A stretch of DNA of 64,000 nucleotides. It comes from Coenobita brevimanus. Lineage: Eukaryota; Arthropoda; Malacostraca; Decapoda; Coenobitidae. Of this stretch, positions 35,502-46,364 are shown one piece after another. A model generated the notes under the pieces. It was not told the origin of the DNA. It saw only the letters and a program-made list of their open reading frames with translations, and made no database searches. Within the stretch, counting starts at the first letter, position 1. Each line of letters begins with the position of its first letter. The DNA is taken from the NCBI GenBank assembly GCA_032717465.1, contig CM064681.1, forward strand, positions 16,047,191-16,111,190, in the 5' to 3' direction. The position numbers were made by a program, and so were the translations under genes.

Positions 35502-35517
35502 CACACTCCTGGCACCA
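35502..35517 (-). other. Putative primer-binding site of reverse-strand Gypsy
   Basis: Complement reads TGGTGCCAGGAGTGTG, beginning one base inside the 5' LTR, with the expected TGG start. Confidence 0.5.
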
Positions 35518-35518
35518 C

Positions 35519-36144
35519 TGTTACAGGCTGCAAGAGCAGTAGTACAGTATAGGAAGGTCGTTGCTCAGTGAGTTGTTCTTCCTAGAGGCAGCTTTTCGGT
35601 GTACAAGAACACAGATCAGCACAGGCATTGAATGTAAACAAACTTCTCACGTTTGTTGACGTTATTTTCCTAATAATTACACTCAGTGCTTGCCAATTTC
35701 ACTTCACTGTTTCCACAAGTCTCGGAGATATCCAGTCTGCAACGACACTAAACTGACACTGAACTGAACTCAGACTGAACTGAAAAATCTTTAGTCCATT
35801 CCCCATACTTATGTAAACTTCCTGTATACTAGAATCATCAACTACATTCTCGGGGAAGCAACAGTTTCCAACTCGGAGACATCCAAAATATCCATAGTTG
35901 TACACTCCATAAGTACAAACTGAGATATAATTACATAATTTAACAAACAGTCACATAAATAAAAATATTAGAGAAAAAAGGCAAAAAATATTGTATAACT
36001 TTACAAAATACCTCCTCTCACAAAAAGTCAGCTAACTGGCAGCTCCGACATGTTGCGGAAAAAAAAAATAATAATAATCGAGCATCGTCGGGCATACCCC
36101 AGCACTACCTAACTAGCAAATCCCACTTATCAAGTCCTAACCAT
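35519..36144 (-). repeat. 5' LTR of reverse-strand Gypsy
   Basis: Matches the other LTR through GTTGTTCTTCCTAGAGGCAG, CACAGATCAGCACAGGC and AGCACTACCTAACTAGCAAA. The right terminus has diverged, so 36144 is approximate. The LTRs are clearly more diverged than those of the 3.7-kb element, implying an older insertion. Confidence 0.85.
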
Positions 36145-36600
36145 ATATACTTCTTCAGCTGATTTTCATTGCTAATATACCTCTTCCCTTCTTTTCCACT
36201 TTTCACTTGCATAGAGGATGGAAAATTATAATTTGGAGGGGGCTTCCACGAGTTTTCTAATAGTTGTGCTCATGTATAATCGTCAACATAGTTTCCAATG
36301 TGCAAACCAATGCCATTAACAGAAAAACTTCAAACACTAGTTTATGGGCTGGTTGAAGGATTTGACTAATATTGGTACTAATGTGAGATTCATTAGATTT
36401 TACTTTCTGTGGCTGCACTGATTCTTGAAAAGTGTGTGTTGATTCGCTAGGGATGTCTTGTACATTCGACGAATGTGTAGTAATACTTGAACTCTCACTA
36501 AGGTTTGCTTTTTTCTAGCAAGAAGGCCTTAAAAAGTCATCTATAGCTGCCTGCTACCGTTTCTTCTTAGACTTTTTTGGGAGTAGCCTGTAAAGATGAG
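36145..36600 (-). pseudogene. hAT (ZMYM1-like) transposase, N-terminal part
   Basis: Reverse-strand reading gives KKSKKKR, AAIDDFLRPSC, SNVQDIPSESTHTFQESV, LHIGNYVDDYT, then PPPNYNFPSSMQVKSGKEGK and RYISNENQLKKYI, ending at the Gypsy edge. The last part continues on the far side of the Gypsy at 25717. There are several stops and frame changes. The PPPNYNFPS and KRYIS blocks resemble the N-terminal region of ZMYM1-type hAT proteins. Confidence 0.7.
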
Positions 36601-37132
36601 AATATCATTTGAAGTACTGTATCGCATTTTTGCTTTAACAGATACTCTGAAAAACAATATGTGAGTTACGAACATATTGTATATTTTACTGCAAATTATA
36701 ATTTCTCAGTTTCTCATCAGTAGGGTCACTGCTTGTATCATTATTCTCGCTCGCTTCGCTCGCTCGAACACCAATTTTAGTCACAGTTAGGGCCCCAGAC
36801 ATATGTACCCGAGCAAAAGATTTATCGCATCAGCAAGAAATGGGGGCAGGGGTCGGGAAGAAAAGTCTGTAGTACAGTAGCACACTTTTTTAGATATCTC
36901 AGCCAATTTTGAAGTTACAAGAAAGATATACATCAATTTGGAAATCGCTTAAAAATCCACAATTATTTTCATTTCATAGACAACCCGTAATTCCCAATAG
37001 TTTTTCCGTTAATCGAGTAAATGATTTTATATAAGGCAGATTAGCGTAACAGCCGGCTGCACAAGAAGTAACAATCTAAGATTGCATGAGTAACGCAGCA
37101 GTATTTTCCAACGAACGCTGAAAGAGTTGGTT
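36601..37132. other. hAT internal sequence, no gene
   Basis: No coding frame. A CGCTCG/CGAGCG palindromic patch lies near 36750. It probably is 5' non-coding sequence of the hAT element, upstream of its transposase. Confidence 0.4.
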
Positions 37133-38365
37133 TTAGTAAGTGTGAGCCCTGTCCCCCACCATTTCACTGCCCCGCTCCCAACTCACACACCCCTCTCTCA
37201 TATACCTCTCCACCTCATCCCTCCATCTCATCCTCGGCCTCCCCCTTCCTCTTTCCCCCTCCACCTCACTCACATACACTCTCTTCGTCAGTCTTTCACC
37301 CTCCATCCTCTCCACATGGCCAAACCACCTCAGTGTATTCCTCCTAACGCTTCCTATCACATCCACATCCACACCACAACGCTCCTTTATATCCGCATTT
37401 GTCAGCCTGTCTCTCCATGTGACTCCACAGGCTCCCCTTAAATAACTCGTTTCCACTGCTCTCACTCTTGACTTGTGTCCTTCCAGAAACGTCCAAGCTT
37501 CACTTCCGTACGTTAGAGTTGGTATCACAATACTGTCATGTAGTAACTTTTTCACTTCCATGCTCACTTCCCTGCTTCTTATCACTGCTTTCAAAGAACC
37601 AGCAACCTTTCTTCCCTGCTGTACCCTTTCAAGCACTTCACCCTCCAAACCTCCATCCTTACTCATCTCACTACCCACGTACTTAAACGTACTCACATTT
37701 TCCAATTCCTCACCATCCAACCTCGCTGTACATTCACTGACTTCACCTCTCTCAAAGACCATCACTTTACTCTTCTCTACATTCACCTTTAGATTCCGTT
37801 TCTTACACACTCTCCCAAACTCATCCACCAAGCCTTGCAGCTCTCCCTCGTCTTCACTCAACAACACAGTATCATCTGCAAACAACAGTACAGGGAGTTT
37901 CCAAACACTACCTTCTCTCACCAGGGCCACTCCAACATCCACTACCCTACCTTGTACCTCTTTTATTACCCAATCCATGTACAGATTGAACAACCAAGGA
38001 GACATGACACATCCCTGTTTCAACCCAACCTTCAAAGAGAAAAATTCACTTAGTTCACCATCCACACGCACTGCAGCCTTAGTACCATCATACATACTCT
38101 TCACAACATTCAACAACTTCCCATCTACACCATATATTCTTAATACTTCCCACAATCCTTGTCTATCCACCCTGTCATATGCTTTCTCCAAATCCATGAA
38201 AGCCGCATGCAACTTCTTTCCCTTCTCTAGAAACTTTTCCACTAAAGATCTAAGAATGAATATCTGATCTACACAACCTCTTCCCTTCCTAAAGCCTCCC
38301 TGTTCTTCTCCAACTAATTCCTCTGTTCTTTCTCTAACTCTGTCAATAAGTATCCTACCATACAC
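37133..38365 (-). pseudogene. RTE-like LINE RT fragment inside the hAT element
   Basis: One open frame of about 410 codons with GGFRKGRGCVDQIF, AFMDLEKAYDRVDR, VGLKQGCVMSPWLFNLYMD, LLFADDTVLLS and LRWFGHVERMEGERLTKR. The catalytic FADD is intact. It is truncated at both ends: the 5' side starts after the endonuclease, and the 3' side stops at MVGDRA without the usual UTR and (GATA)n tail. Loss of a LINE 3' end is unusual and points to a later deletion. It is the same family as the copies at 42.2 and 46.2 kb but more diverged. Confidence 0.88.
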
Positions 38366-39041
38366 AAGTTTACTAGTTAGGTGGTATACTCGTATAATGA
38401 AGTTTTCTATGATGTTAGTTTAAATGTTGGACCAGGAGCCACTAGATAAATATCCAAAGTAAAAAATCATTCAAAATTGGTAAGCAGCAGCGAACCATAA
38501 ACAAGAATTAACAGTCTACAGAGATGGTGAAAGCATGGAAGATTTTCAGCGGTATTCTGCATATAGACCGACAGATATACGGAAGCACTCCAAGCAATTC
38601 AAACAAGATTCGTCTCAGACATTGTAGAAAATGAATTACCACTGCTCTGCTTTGTTTGAAAGCTCTGGCCTCTGGGTGGATTGAGACAGTCTCTACAGTC
38701 TGGACCATCAGATGGGATTGAGGTCTTTACTCTTATGTGATCGAGATATGCCTGCCTCACTGTGCCAGCGGAGTGGACAAATTCTGAACGTGTGAGCTGA
38801 GCGAATGGAGTATCCAACGGAATTACCCTGTCCCATGTGATAGCCCTAGTTTCAGCCTTTTGTTTGGAATCTTCACATATACATACTTATATATTTATGT
38901 TTTTATTCTATTTACTTTTTCATTAAATTCTTTATATTTACTACGTAGATTTCATTTATTAATTTTGTGATATTTACCAGTAGGTACGATATTTAGGCGA
39001 GATATAGTCTTGGGGGAGGATAGCCCTTTTCGCCCCCACCC
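38366..39041. other. hAT right arm, no gene
   Basis: AT-rich non-coding sequence leading to the right inverted repeat. No coding frame with family resemblance. Confidence 0.45.
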
Positions 39042-39064
39042 CTGGATCCGCCCCTGTATTCGCC
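39042..39064 (-). repeat. Right inverted repeat and target duplication of hAT
   Basis: CTGGATCCGCCCCTG (39042-39056), then TATTCGCC (39057-39064), a perfect copy of the left duplication. Confidence 0.88.
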
Positions 39065-39598
39065 CCTGTGTAGAATACGACTGTCATGTGTGAGGAGGCT
39101 CCCTGCATTCAGCTCTGCTCATAAAGGTGGAGTCAGAGGCTTTTCATCTTGTTACCTCTCGTCCTATTACTGGCTCCCTTCAACCTCTGTCTCTTCTCCG
39201 CACTGTTGCATCTTTATTTCTTTTCTATTGCTACGTCAATGGTCACTGCTCCTCTGAAGTGCCTGCTTGCATCCCTCCACCACTATGGCGGGTGCATAGC
39301 ACCCATCTAGCAACAAACTCTCATCCATTTTCTGTCCAACACTTTAATGGAAGAATTAACTGTTACTCCCAGTTATTCATGTATGCAACAGGTCACCTCT
39401 GGAACTGTTTTCCTTCATCTGTATTTCCAACTGCCTATGACCTCCAGTCTTTCAGATGCAGTGTGTCAAGGCATTCTGAAATGAACACATCTTGAATTTG
39501 GCTCTCTGTTATCTTGGTTTTGCTTTTTCTTAGAGGGAACAATCTTCATGGCTTCTGGCCTTTGGTTCCTTCTTCCGTTCCTAAAAAAAGAAAAAATA
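39057..39598 (+). pseudogene. LINE RT C-terminus, right half of split copy
   Basis: Reads RPITGSLQPLSLLRTVASLF and FYCYVNGHCSSEVPACIPPP, close to the region 32400-32500 of the nested LINE. It ends in an A-rich tail near 39583-39598. The left half is at 23395-23446. Confidence 0.85.
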
Positions 39599-40351
<753 letters not shown>

Positions 40352-40433
40352 TTCACCCCAGCAGTGTAAGTAGTGAACGACAGAAAGAATGTTATTAGTT
40401 CACGACAGTAACTTTAGAAAATACTGCATACAA

Positions 40434-41420
40434 GTGACGTGTGTAACTCGCGTCAGTGGCGTCCTAAAATACTGTGTGTGACGGTGACTTGTATATATTT
40501 TTCGTCAGTGACGTGAGTATACAGTATAGTAATTGTAAATAGATATTTTAGAAGAAACGAGGCCTAAATATAAGTGCCTCCAGAAAAATTAGTGCTTTCA
40601 TCAGTAATAACTTAAGCGTGGAGAAAATAGGTGCCTCTCCCTACGTTATTTCTTAGTGTAAGAGATAAGAGTAAGTGATTTATGGCGGGGGACAGGGCGA
40701 CGTGGAGGCGATTTGTTTGTGGCCATCCCGTACGGGATTGAGGCATCTGGCACTAGATAGATAGATAGATAGATTTATACAAGTGTTTAGCACAGTATGC
40801 AATAAGCAACCTGAGTTATATTAGATAAAGTTTTTTAAAAGATACTTTAGAAGAAGCCTGTGATTTTGTGTGGTAGTGACGTGTACATATTTTACGACAT
40901 TGACATTTGTACACAGAAAATGTAAATAGTTATTTCAGGTAAAATAATGTTTAGATATTGGTGCCTCAGAATATATGTGCTTTCATGTGCAACCGCTTTA
41001 GAGTGGATAGAAGGTAATTGTCTGTCCAAGCGTTATTTTCGTCGAGTAATAAATAAGAACACGTGAGTTATAGAAAAATGAATGCTTAGCACAGTAAGGA
41101 ATAATTATGCTCACTAATTTAATTGTGAATTAAAGTGCAAAAAAAGTGATATTAAAAGAAAGTTTGCCACTGTGTGTAGCAGTGATGTATTTATATTATA
41201 CGACAGTGATATTTGCATACAGTAATTAAAAACAAATCTAGAAAAATAAAGCTTATGTATAACTGCCTAAAGAAACAAAAAATGTTCAGTATTTACATTA
41301 CCTAGAATAGAAACTAACCGCCTGTTCATCAGGAATTTTCACAGAGTAAGAAATAATAAGAGATTTACAGACTTGTGTTTAGCGCAATAAGGAGTAAGCT
41401 CACTGATGTAAGGTAATAAA
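40434..41420 (+). repeat. Three ~300-bp imperfect tandem units
   Basis: Landmarks recur in order: GTGAC..GTA..ATATTTT.CG, GTGCC...GTGCTTTCAT, CGTTATTT, then TTTAGCACAGTA (40785, near 41093, near 41382). Unit 1 (about 40450-40800) carries an RTE-like 3' end insertion. Units 2 and 3 run about 40866-41100 and 41168-41400. No coding is present. Confidence 0.7.
40684..40771 (+). mobile_element. RTE-like LINE 3' end only (88 bp)
   Basis: GGGGGACAGGGCGACGTGGA to a (GATA)n tail matches the 3' termini of the larger copies (45.3 and 49.3 kb). GATTTAT occurs at 40677-40683 and 40772-40778, a probable 7-bp target duplication. It is an extreme 5' truncation. Confidence 0.7.
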
Positions 41421-42179
41421 AAAAAAAAGTGATTTTAGCAAAACGTCTGTGCTTTCCATTCAGAGATTCTTTAACTATAAGATTTATTACCCCCTCCTCA
41501 CCCTGAGTCACACTGGAATGACTGAAAAACGGGCGAACTGGTACGCGCCACACATACAGGGGAATGAAGCATCCTTCCAGGCTGATAAAATGTCTATAAA
41601 AACAACGCGGCACCCCAACAAGGCTGCAGCCACCATATCCACCTGTATGCAGCTTCTCCACGTAGTCAAAAATACGTCTCTTCTCCTTTATTTTCTGTTA
41701 CACCTTCAACTAGCTGTATGGGAAAACTCGTGTTTGAAAGAGGGAGGATTGATGAATACTTTGGTAGTTAAGTGATTCTTCTAGGTGGTAGCCTATGGTT
41801 TCTGAGATATGAATGGCTGAATATGACCAATTTTAGAAAATATAACCATATGGACGAAAGGTGCAACATTAAAACCCCCTGAAGGAAGTGGGTTTATAAG
41901 GCTCATAAACCTAACCATATCAGACTTAAATGAATTTCTAGCTGATGCTGCACGAGTCTAGTAACACAGGAACACATTGTACCCTATTTGATTGACCTCT
42001 TCACCTAAGATGTATGGGGAGAGTAGGGTGTGTTTGATTTGCGGCTGCTGATTGACCGCCGATGATGTCATTGAAGCAAACGCAGGCATGTTCTGTAGTG
42101 CAACATGCAGACGTAAGTGTACACTGTGGGTGGATAATTTACTTCAAACGTCACTCATCGTTTTATATAACCTTATAAT
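41421..42179. other. No gene; contains a dispersed repeat
   Basis: Nothing coding. Positions 41979-42071 are repeated in inverted orientation at 50548-50640 (GTAGGGTGTGTTTGATTTG, CTGCTGATTG, CCGATGATGT). Confidence 0.55.
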
Positions 42180-42203
42180 CAGCTTGAATTTCCTTTCATA
42201 ATA
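42180..42203 (+). repeat. Left target-site duplication of copy A
   Basis: 24 bases, matching 45394-45417 at 23 positions (C versus G near the right end). Confidence 0.88.
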
Positions 42204-42300
42204 CCCCCTGGGGGTAGGGGGGTTTCAAGAATACTCCCCCAGTATCCCTGCTTGTCGTACGAGGCAACTAAAAGGGTTGGTGGTGGGTTAGTGCCCCACC
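42204..42300 (+). promoter_or_regulatory. Structured 5' end of copy A
   Basis: A G-rich run is followed by two perfect hairpins: ATACT-CCCCC-AGTAT (42231-42245) and CTTGT-CGT-ACGAG (42251-42263), then GCAACTAAAAGGG. Copy B has the same hairpins at 46199-46213 and 46219-46231. A compact fold at the extreme 5' end of an RTE-like LINE could be a self-cleaving ribozyme; this is inference. Confidence 0.4.
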
Positions 42301-42394
42301 CCGTAAAAAGAACTAACTAAAAAAGCGAATAAAGTGCCTCGGACCCGGACGGACCATACATTGACAACTAAGGAACGGACAAAGGACATTCTTA

Positions 42395-43284
42395 GGGTGG
42401 GAATGTGGAATGTTAGAGGAGTAAATGATGAAGTGAAAGAGAGATTGTTCAGGTGCTTGAGGATGCAAAAGTGGATATATGTGGATTGACTGAAACTGAA
42501 TGGAAGGTGAAAGGGTAAGAGAATGGGAATATGGTTTAGGTATATGTGCGGGAGTCAATGAGGATGAGAGGGCAAGAGAGGGAGTATGTGTGATGATAAG
42601 CAAGAAGTGGAAAGAGAATATAAGAGAGTATGGAACAGTGGGTGCAAGGATTGTATGGGTGAGGATGAAAGTAGGTATACAAGCGTGGGCGATTGTACGT
42701 GTATATGCCCCAACAGAGGATCGAGTGGCAAGAGTGAAAGATGAGTTTTGGGCGAGAGTAGAAGCGTGTATGGACAAGTTTGAGAGGAGCGAGAGAGTGC
42801 TGTTGATTGGAGACATGAATGGCAAAGTTGGGAATGTACGAGTGGATGGAGTGGTTGGTCAGTGGGGTGTGCCAGCTGACGTAGATGGGAATGGTAGTGC
42901 TTTGGTGAACATCTATGCTTGTAAGGGGTTCGCAATAGCCAACACCTACTTTCAACATAAGATGATCCACCGGTATACATGGAGAGTAATGAGGATGATG
43001 GATGTGAACTTGTTGAACGAAAGGCAATGATAGACTACGTGTGTGTGGATGAGCGAATGAGAAGACAAGTGTTGGATGCAAGAGTGTGGAGAGGGTGGGG
43101 GAATGGAGTCTCGGACCATCACTTAGTGATGGCCAAGATTAAGCTGCAAAGAAAGTGGTTGAGGAGACGAAGGGGAAGACAGGAGGAAGCAGCTCCTGTG
43201 AGACGATTGAAGAAATTGCAAGATAGTGAGAAAATGATAGAGTATAAGAGCATAGTGGAAGAAAGATTGGGAAGGTTGAGCTAG
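42395..43284 (+). pseudogene. Copy A endonuclease
   Basis: Begins RVGMWNVRGVNDEVK, then (other frame) IVRVYAPTEDRVARVKD, VLLIGDMNGKVGNVR, HRYTW, and in a third frame MIDYVCVDERMRRQ and GVSDHHLVMAK. These are the catalytic blocks of an APE-type nuclease. Two bases lost relative to copy B near 42441, a frame change near 43010 and one base lost near 43273 break the frame. Confidence 0.87.
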
Positions 43285-43424
43285 AGCAGATGGAAGGGGT
43301 GGAAGACTTATATAAGATATTCACGGAAGAGATAGGCGCAGCGTGTGAGGCGGTTTGCGGAGTGAGGAGGAGATGCAAGGGTGTGCAAAGGACAGCATGG
43401 TGGAATGATGAGGTGAAATGAGCT

Positions 43425-45293
43425 GTGGAACAAAAGAAGAAGGCATATAGTGAATGGTTAGCGAGTAGAGGTAGGGGAGAAGATGAGAGAGAGAAGAGAG
43501 AGGTATATGTGAGCAGGAGAAGGGAGGTTAAGAGACTGGTGAAGGAAAGTAAGAAGAAAGTGGATGAAGAGTTTGGAAGGAATCTGAGTGTGAAATGGAG
43601 GGAGAGTAAGAAATTGTTTTGGAAGGAGGTAAAGAAAGTAAGGCAGTGTGAAAGGGGAAATAATAGGGGAGTGAAAGATAGGAATAATAGATTGTTGGTG
43701 GAGAAGAGAGAGAAATTGAGGAGATGGAAGGAGCACTTTGAGGATTTGTTGAATGTAGAGAGTGAGAGCAGTGCGAGTATAAGTGGTTGGGGAGTGGCTG
43801 GGAGAAGAGATGAGAGGAGGGAGGAAGAGATCAGTAGGGCGGAAGTAGTGGAAGCAATGAAGAAGATTAAGCTGGGAAAGGCCCCAGGAATTGATGGAGT
43901 GTGTGGTGAAATGCTTAGGTATGGGGGTGAGATTGTTGTGGAGTGGATATGGAAGTTGTGTAGATTGGATTGGGAAGAGGGAAGGGTTCCAGAGGACTGG
44001 AAATCAGGTATAATTGTTCCTTTACACAAAGGAAAAGGGGAGAGAGAACCATGTGGTAACCATAGGGGTATTTGCCTTCTTAGTGTGACTGGTAAAATAT
44101 ATGGTAGAATACTCATTGATAGGGTTAGGCATATGACAGAGGAGCTAGTTGGAGAAGAACAAGGGGGATTTAGGAAGGGAAAAGGGTGTGTAGATCAGAT
44201 ATTTGTTCTAAGATGTTTAGTGGAGAAGTATCTAGAAAAGGGAAGGAAAGTGTATGCTGCCTTCATGGACTTGGAGAAAGCTTATGACAGAATAGATAGG
44301 CAAGGTATGTGGAAGGTTTTAAGAATATATGGAGTGGAGGGGAAATTGTTGAGTGCTGTGAAGAGTATGTACGAGGGAGCTAGGGCTACAGTCCGAGTGG
44401 TTGGAGAGCTGAGTGAGTTCTTTGATCTCAATGTGGGACTGAAACAGGGGTGTGTGATGTCTCCATGGCTGTTTAATATATACATGGATGGGGTTGTAAA
44501 GGAGGTGCAGGGTAGGGCAGTGGATGTGGGGGTGGCTCTAATGAATGAGGGTGAGATTTGGAAGTTTCTGGTGTTGTTTGCTGATGATACAGTACTGTTG
44601 AGTGAAGATGAATGGGAGTTGCAAGGTTTGGTGAATGAATTTGGGACAGTGTGGAGGAGGAGGAAGCTGAAAGTTAATGTAAACAAAAGGAAAGTTATGG
44701 TGTTTGAGAGGAATGAAGTCACAGAGTGTGCAGTGAGGTTGGATGGTGAGGATATGGAGAATGTGAGTGCATTCAAGTACTTGGGTAGTGTGATGAGTAA
44801 GGATGGAACTTTAGGGGATGAAGTGCGTGAAAGAGTACAGCAGGAAAGGAAGGTTGTTGGTACACTGAAAGCAGTGATGAGAAATAGGGAGGTGAGTATG
44901 GAAGTTAAGAAGTTACTGCATGATAGTATTGTGATCCCTACCCTGACATATGGAAGCAAGGCATAGACCTTGCAAGAGGGGAACAAGTCAAGAGTGAGAG
45001 CAGTGGAAATGAGTTACTTGAGAGGAGCATGTGGAGTGACGTGGAGGGACAGGTTGACGAATGAAGAAGTGAAGGAACGCTGTGGGGTGGATGTGGATGT
45101 GGTTGAGAAGATTAAAAGAAATACACTGAGGTGGTTTGGACATGTGAAGAGAATGGAGAATGAAAGACTGAGTAAGAGGGTGTATGTAGGTGAGGTGGAG
45201 GGAGGGAGAGGGAGAGGTAGACCGAGGATGAGGTGGAGGGATGGAGTTGAGAGGTATATGAGGGAGGGGGTGTGTGAGTTGGGGGGAGGGTAG
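43425..45293 (+). pseudogene. Copy A reverse transcriptase
   Basis: An open stretch of 513 codons, an in-frame TAG at 44964-44966 (copy B has TGG), then 108 more codons. Motifs: GKAPGIDGVCGEML, IIVPLHKGKGE, AFMDLEKAYDRIDRQG, VGLKQGCVMSPWLFNIYMDG, VLFADDTVLLSED and LRWFGHVKRMENERLSKR. The start at 43425 is a GTG after a TGA at 43419-43421 shared with copy B; the real protein would have continued from the endonuclease. No other defect is seen in the RT core. Confidence 0.92.
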
Positions 45294-45393
45294 TCAAATG
45301 GTGGGTGACAGAGCAACTTGGAGGCGTTTTGTCTGCGGCCACCCTTTGCGGGATTAGGGCGTCGGGCTATAGATAGATAGATAGACAGATAAA

Positions 45394-45417
45394 CAGCTTG
45401 AATTTCCTTTGATAATA
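45394..45417 (+). repeat. Right target-site duplication of copy A
   Basis: Immediately follows the (GATA)n tail; pairs with 42180-42203. Confidence 0.88.
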
Positions 45418-46171
45418 GTAAACTTTTAACCATTGAACCGCAGGGTTGTTTTGGCTCGACTTGTGTGTCCTGCTAGGATATTCCTGCTCCGACAGACTTC
45501 TAAAAATATTTGCCAAAAATCAGTTATTAGTCCTAAAATATTATAATTATATATGCATATGGCACATACCTTCAGCTTTCTCCTAGGATGTTTGTTGAGC
45601 CTTCGTCGAGTACCGTAGGACTTGAGACTTCTGAAGTTGGGTAATGAAGGCTCCACTTTACACTTCCCAATACCCCATAATATGGTTACCACTGCCTGAT
45701 ATTATAACTTCAAACACTGTTCTATGAATTTCAAGTAGTTTGGAATCCATATTCCAAAAAAAAACACTGTGAAAGTAATGTAAATTAAGAGCGCATGCGA
45801 GCTCTCCTCCCGTGCTGGTTCCACGATGGTATTCTGAGGCGGAGCTGTCATTTATTATTTATAAACACACTCACACTTTATAACCTAGTACTTTTTTACA
45901 CTTATTTATATATACATTATTTATCTATAAGTTTCTTTCAGTACTAGTAGTTTATTTTCACTCCAGGCATTCACTTTCTCGTCCTGTATACTAGCGTTGA
46001 GAACGAATCTGTCACTTTCACCTTCACTTTCATAACTAAGTATTCATACATGTTTGAGTGAAACTTTCACTTTCATTACTCCTAGTATATATACTCGTAT
46101 TCTTATATTACTACTCATTTACATTTCTATTTACATTCTCTATTTTATTTACATTATTTACATTTCTAGTT
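45418..46171. other. Spacer between RTE-like copies, no gene
   Basis: AT-rich, TATTTAC-rich toward its right end. No coding region recognised. Confidence 0.5.
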
Positions 46172-46364
46172 ACCCCTGGGGGTAGGGGGGTTTTAAGAAT
46201 ACTCCCCCAGTATCCCTGCTTGTCGTACGAGGCGACTAAAAGGGTTGGTGGTGGGTTAGAGCCCCACCCCGTAAAAAGAACTAACTAAAAAGCAAACAAA
46301 GCTCCTCGGACCCAGACGGACCATACGTTGACGACTAAGGAACGGACAGAGGACATTCTTAGGG

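Larger units (their letters stand above)
25718..36144 (-). mobile_element. Ty3/Gypsy LTR retrotransposon, reverse strand, inside hAT transposase
   Basis: Direct LTRs at 25718-26350 and 35519-36144. Order on the reverse strand is gag, protease, RT, RNase H, integrase, the normal Gypsy order. ATATAC flanks both sides (25712-25717 and 36145-36150), a likely 6-bp target duplication. The hAT reading resumes across it. Pol is interrupted by a LINE (about 29.5-32.8 kb). There are many frameshifts and the RT catalytic box is mutated, so it is defective. Without insertions the element is about 7 kb. No envelope gene is seen. Confidence 0.88.
23447..39056 (-). mobile_element. hAT DNA transposon (outer element of nest 1)
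   Basis: Ends are CAAGGGCGGATCCAG on the left and the complement of CAGGGGCGGATCCAG on the right, a 15-bp inverted repeat with one mismatch. Both ends are flanked by TATTCGCC (23439-23446 and 39057-39064), a perfect 8-bp duplication as expected for hAT. Removing the insertion restores a continuous match to the LINE copy at 32 kb. Inside lies a reverse-strand hAT transposase of ZMYM1-like type, disrupted by a Gypsy element (25718-36144). An RTE-like LINE fragment (37.1-38.4 kb) is a further insertion. The hAT core without insertions would be about 4 kb. Confidence 0.88.
23395..39598 (+). mobile_element. Jockey/CR1-like LINE 3' fragment, split by the hAT insertion
   Basis: The left piece (23395-23446) matches the segment at about 32234-32282 of the other LINE copy (TTGTTGACT, TATACA, GGTTTTAT). 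The right piece (39057-39598) picks up at exactly the same point and runs to the A-rich 3' end. Together they form a short 5'-truncated copy. The 15.6 kb between them is a hAT element with everything nested in it. Confidence 0.85.
42204..45393 (+). mobile_element. RTE-like LINE copy A, near full length
   Basis: Flanked by a 24-bp duplication with one mismatch, 42180-42203 and 45394-45417 (CAGCTTGAATTTCCTTT core). The 5' end starts CCCCCTGGGGG, followed by a hairpin-bearing UTR, APE endonuclease, RT, terminal domain, 3' UTR and (GATA)n tail. Almost all bases are shared with copy B (46.2 kb). Lesions: frame changes near 42410 and 43010, a one-base loss near 43273, TGA at 43419-43421 and TAG at 44964-44966. 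Confidence 0.92.

Noticed and set aside
36720..36780. CGCTCGCTTCGCTCGCTCG patch as a CpG-rich promoter
   Set aside because: Too short and without a downstream gene on either strand apart from the decayed hAT transposase.
43139..44116. Reverse-strand frame of 325 codons (and similar ones at 44.3-45.0, 47.1-48.1 and 48.4-49.0 kb)
   Set aside because: Mirror frames of the purine-rich RTE-like coding strand; leucine/serine/phenylalanine-rich, no family motif.
45420..46170. Possible 5S rRNA-like or snRNA gene between RTE-like copies
   Set aside because: Looked for conserved internal boxes and found none.
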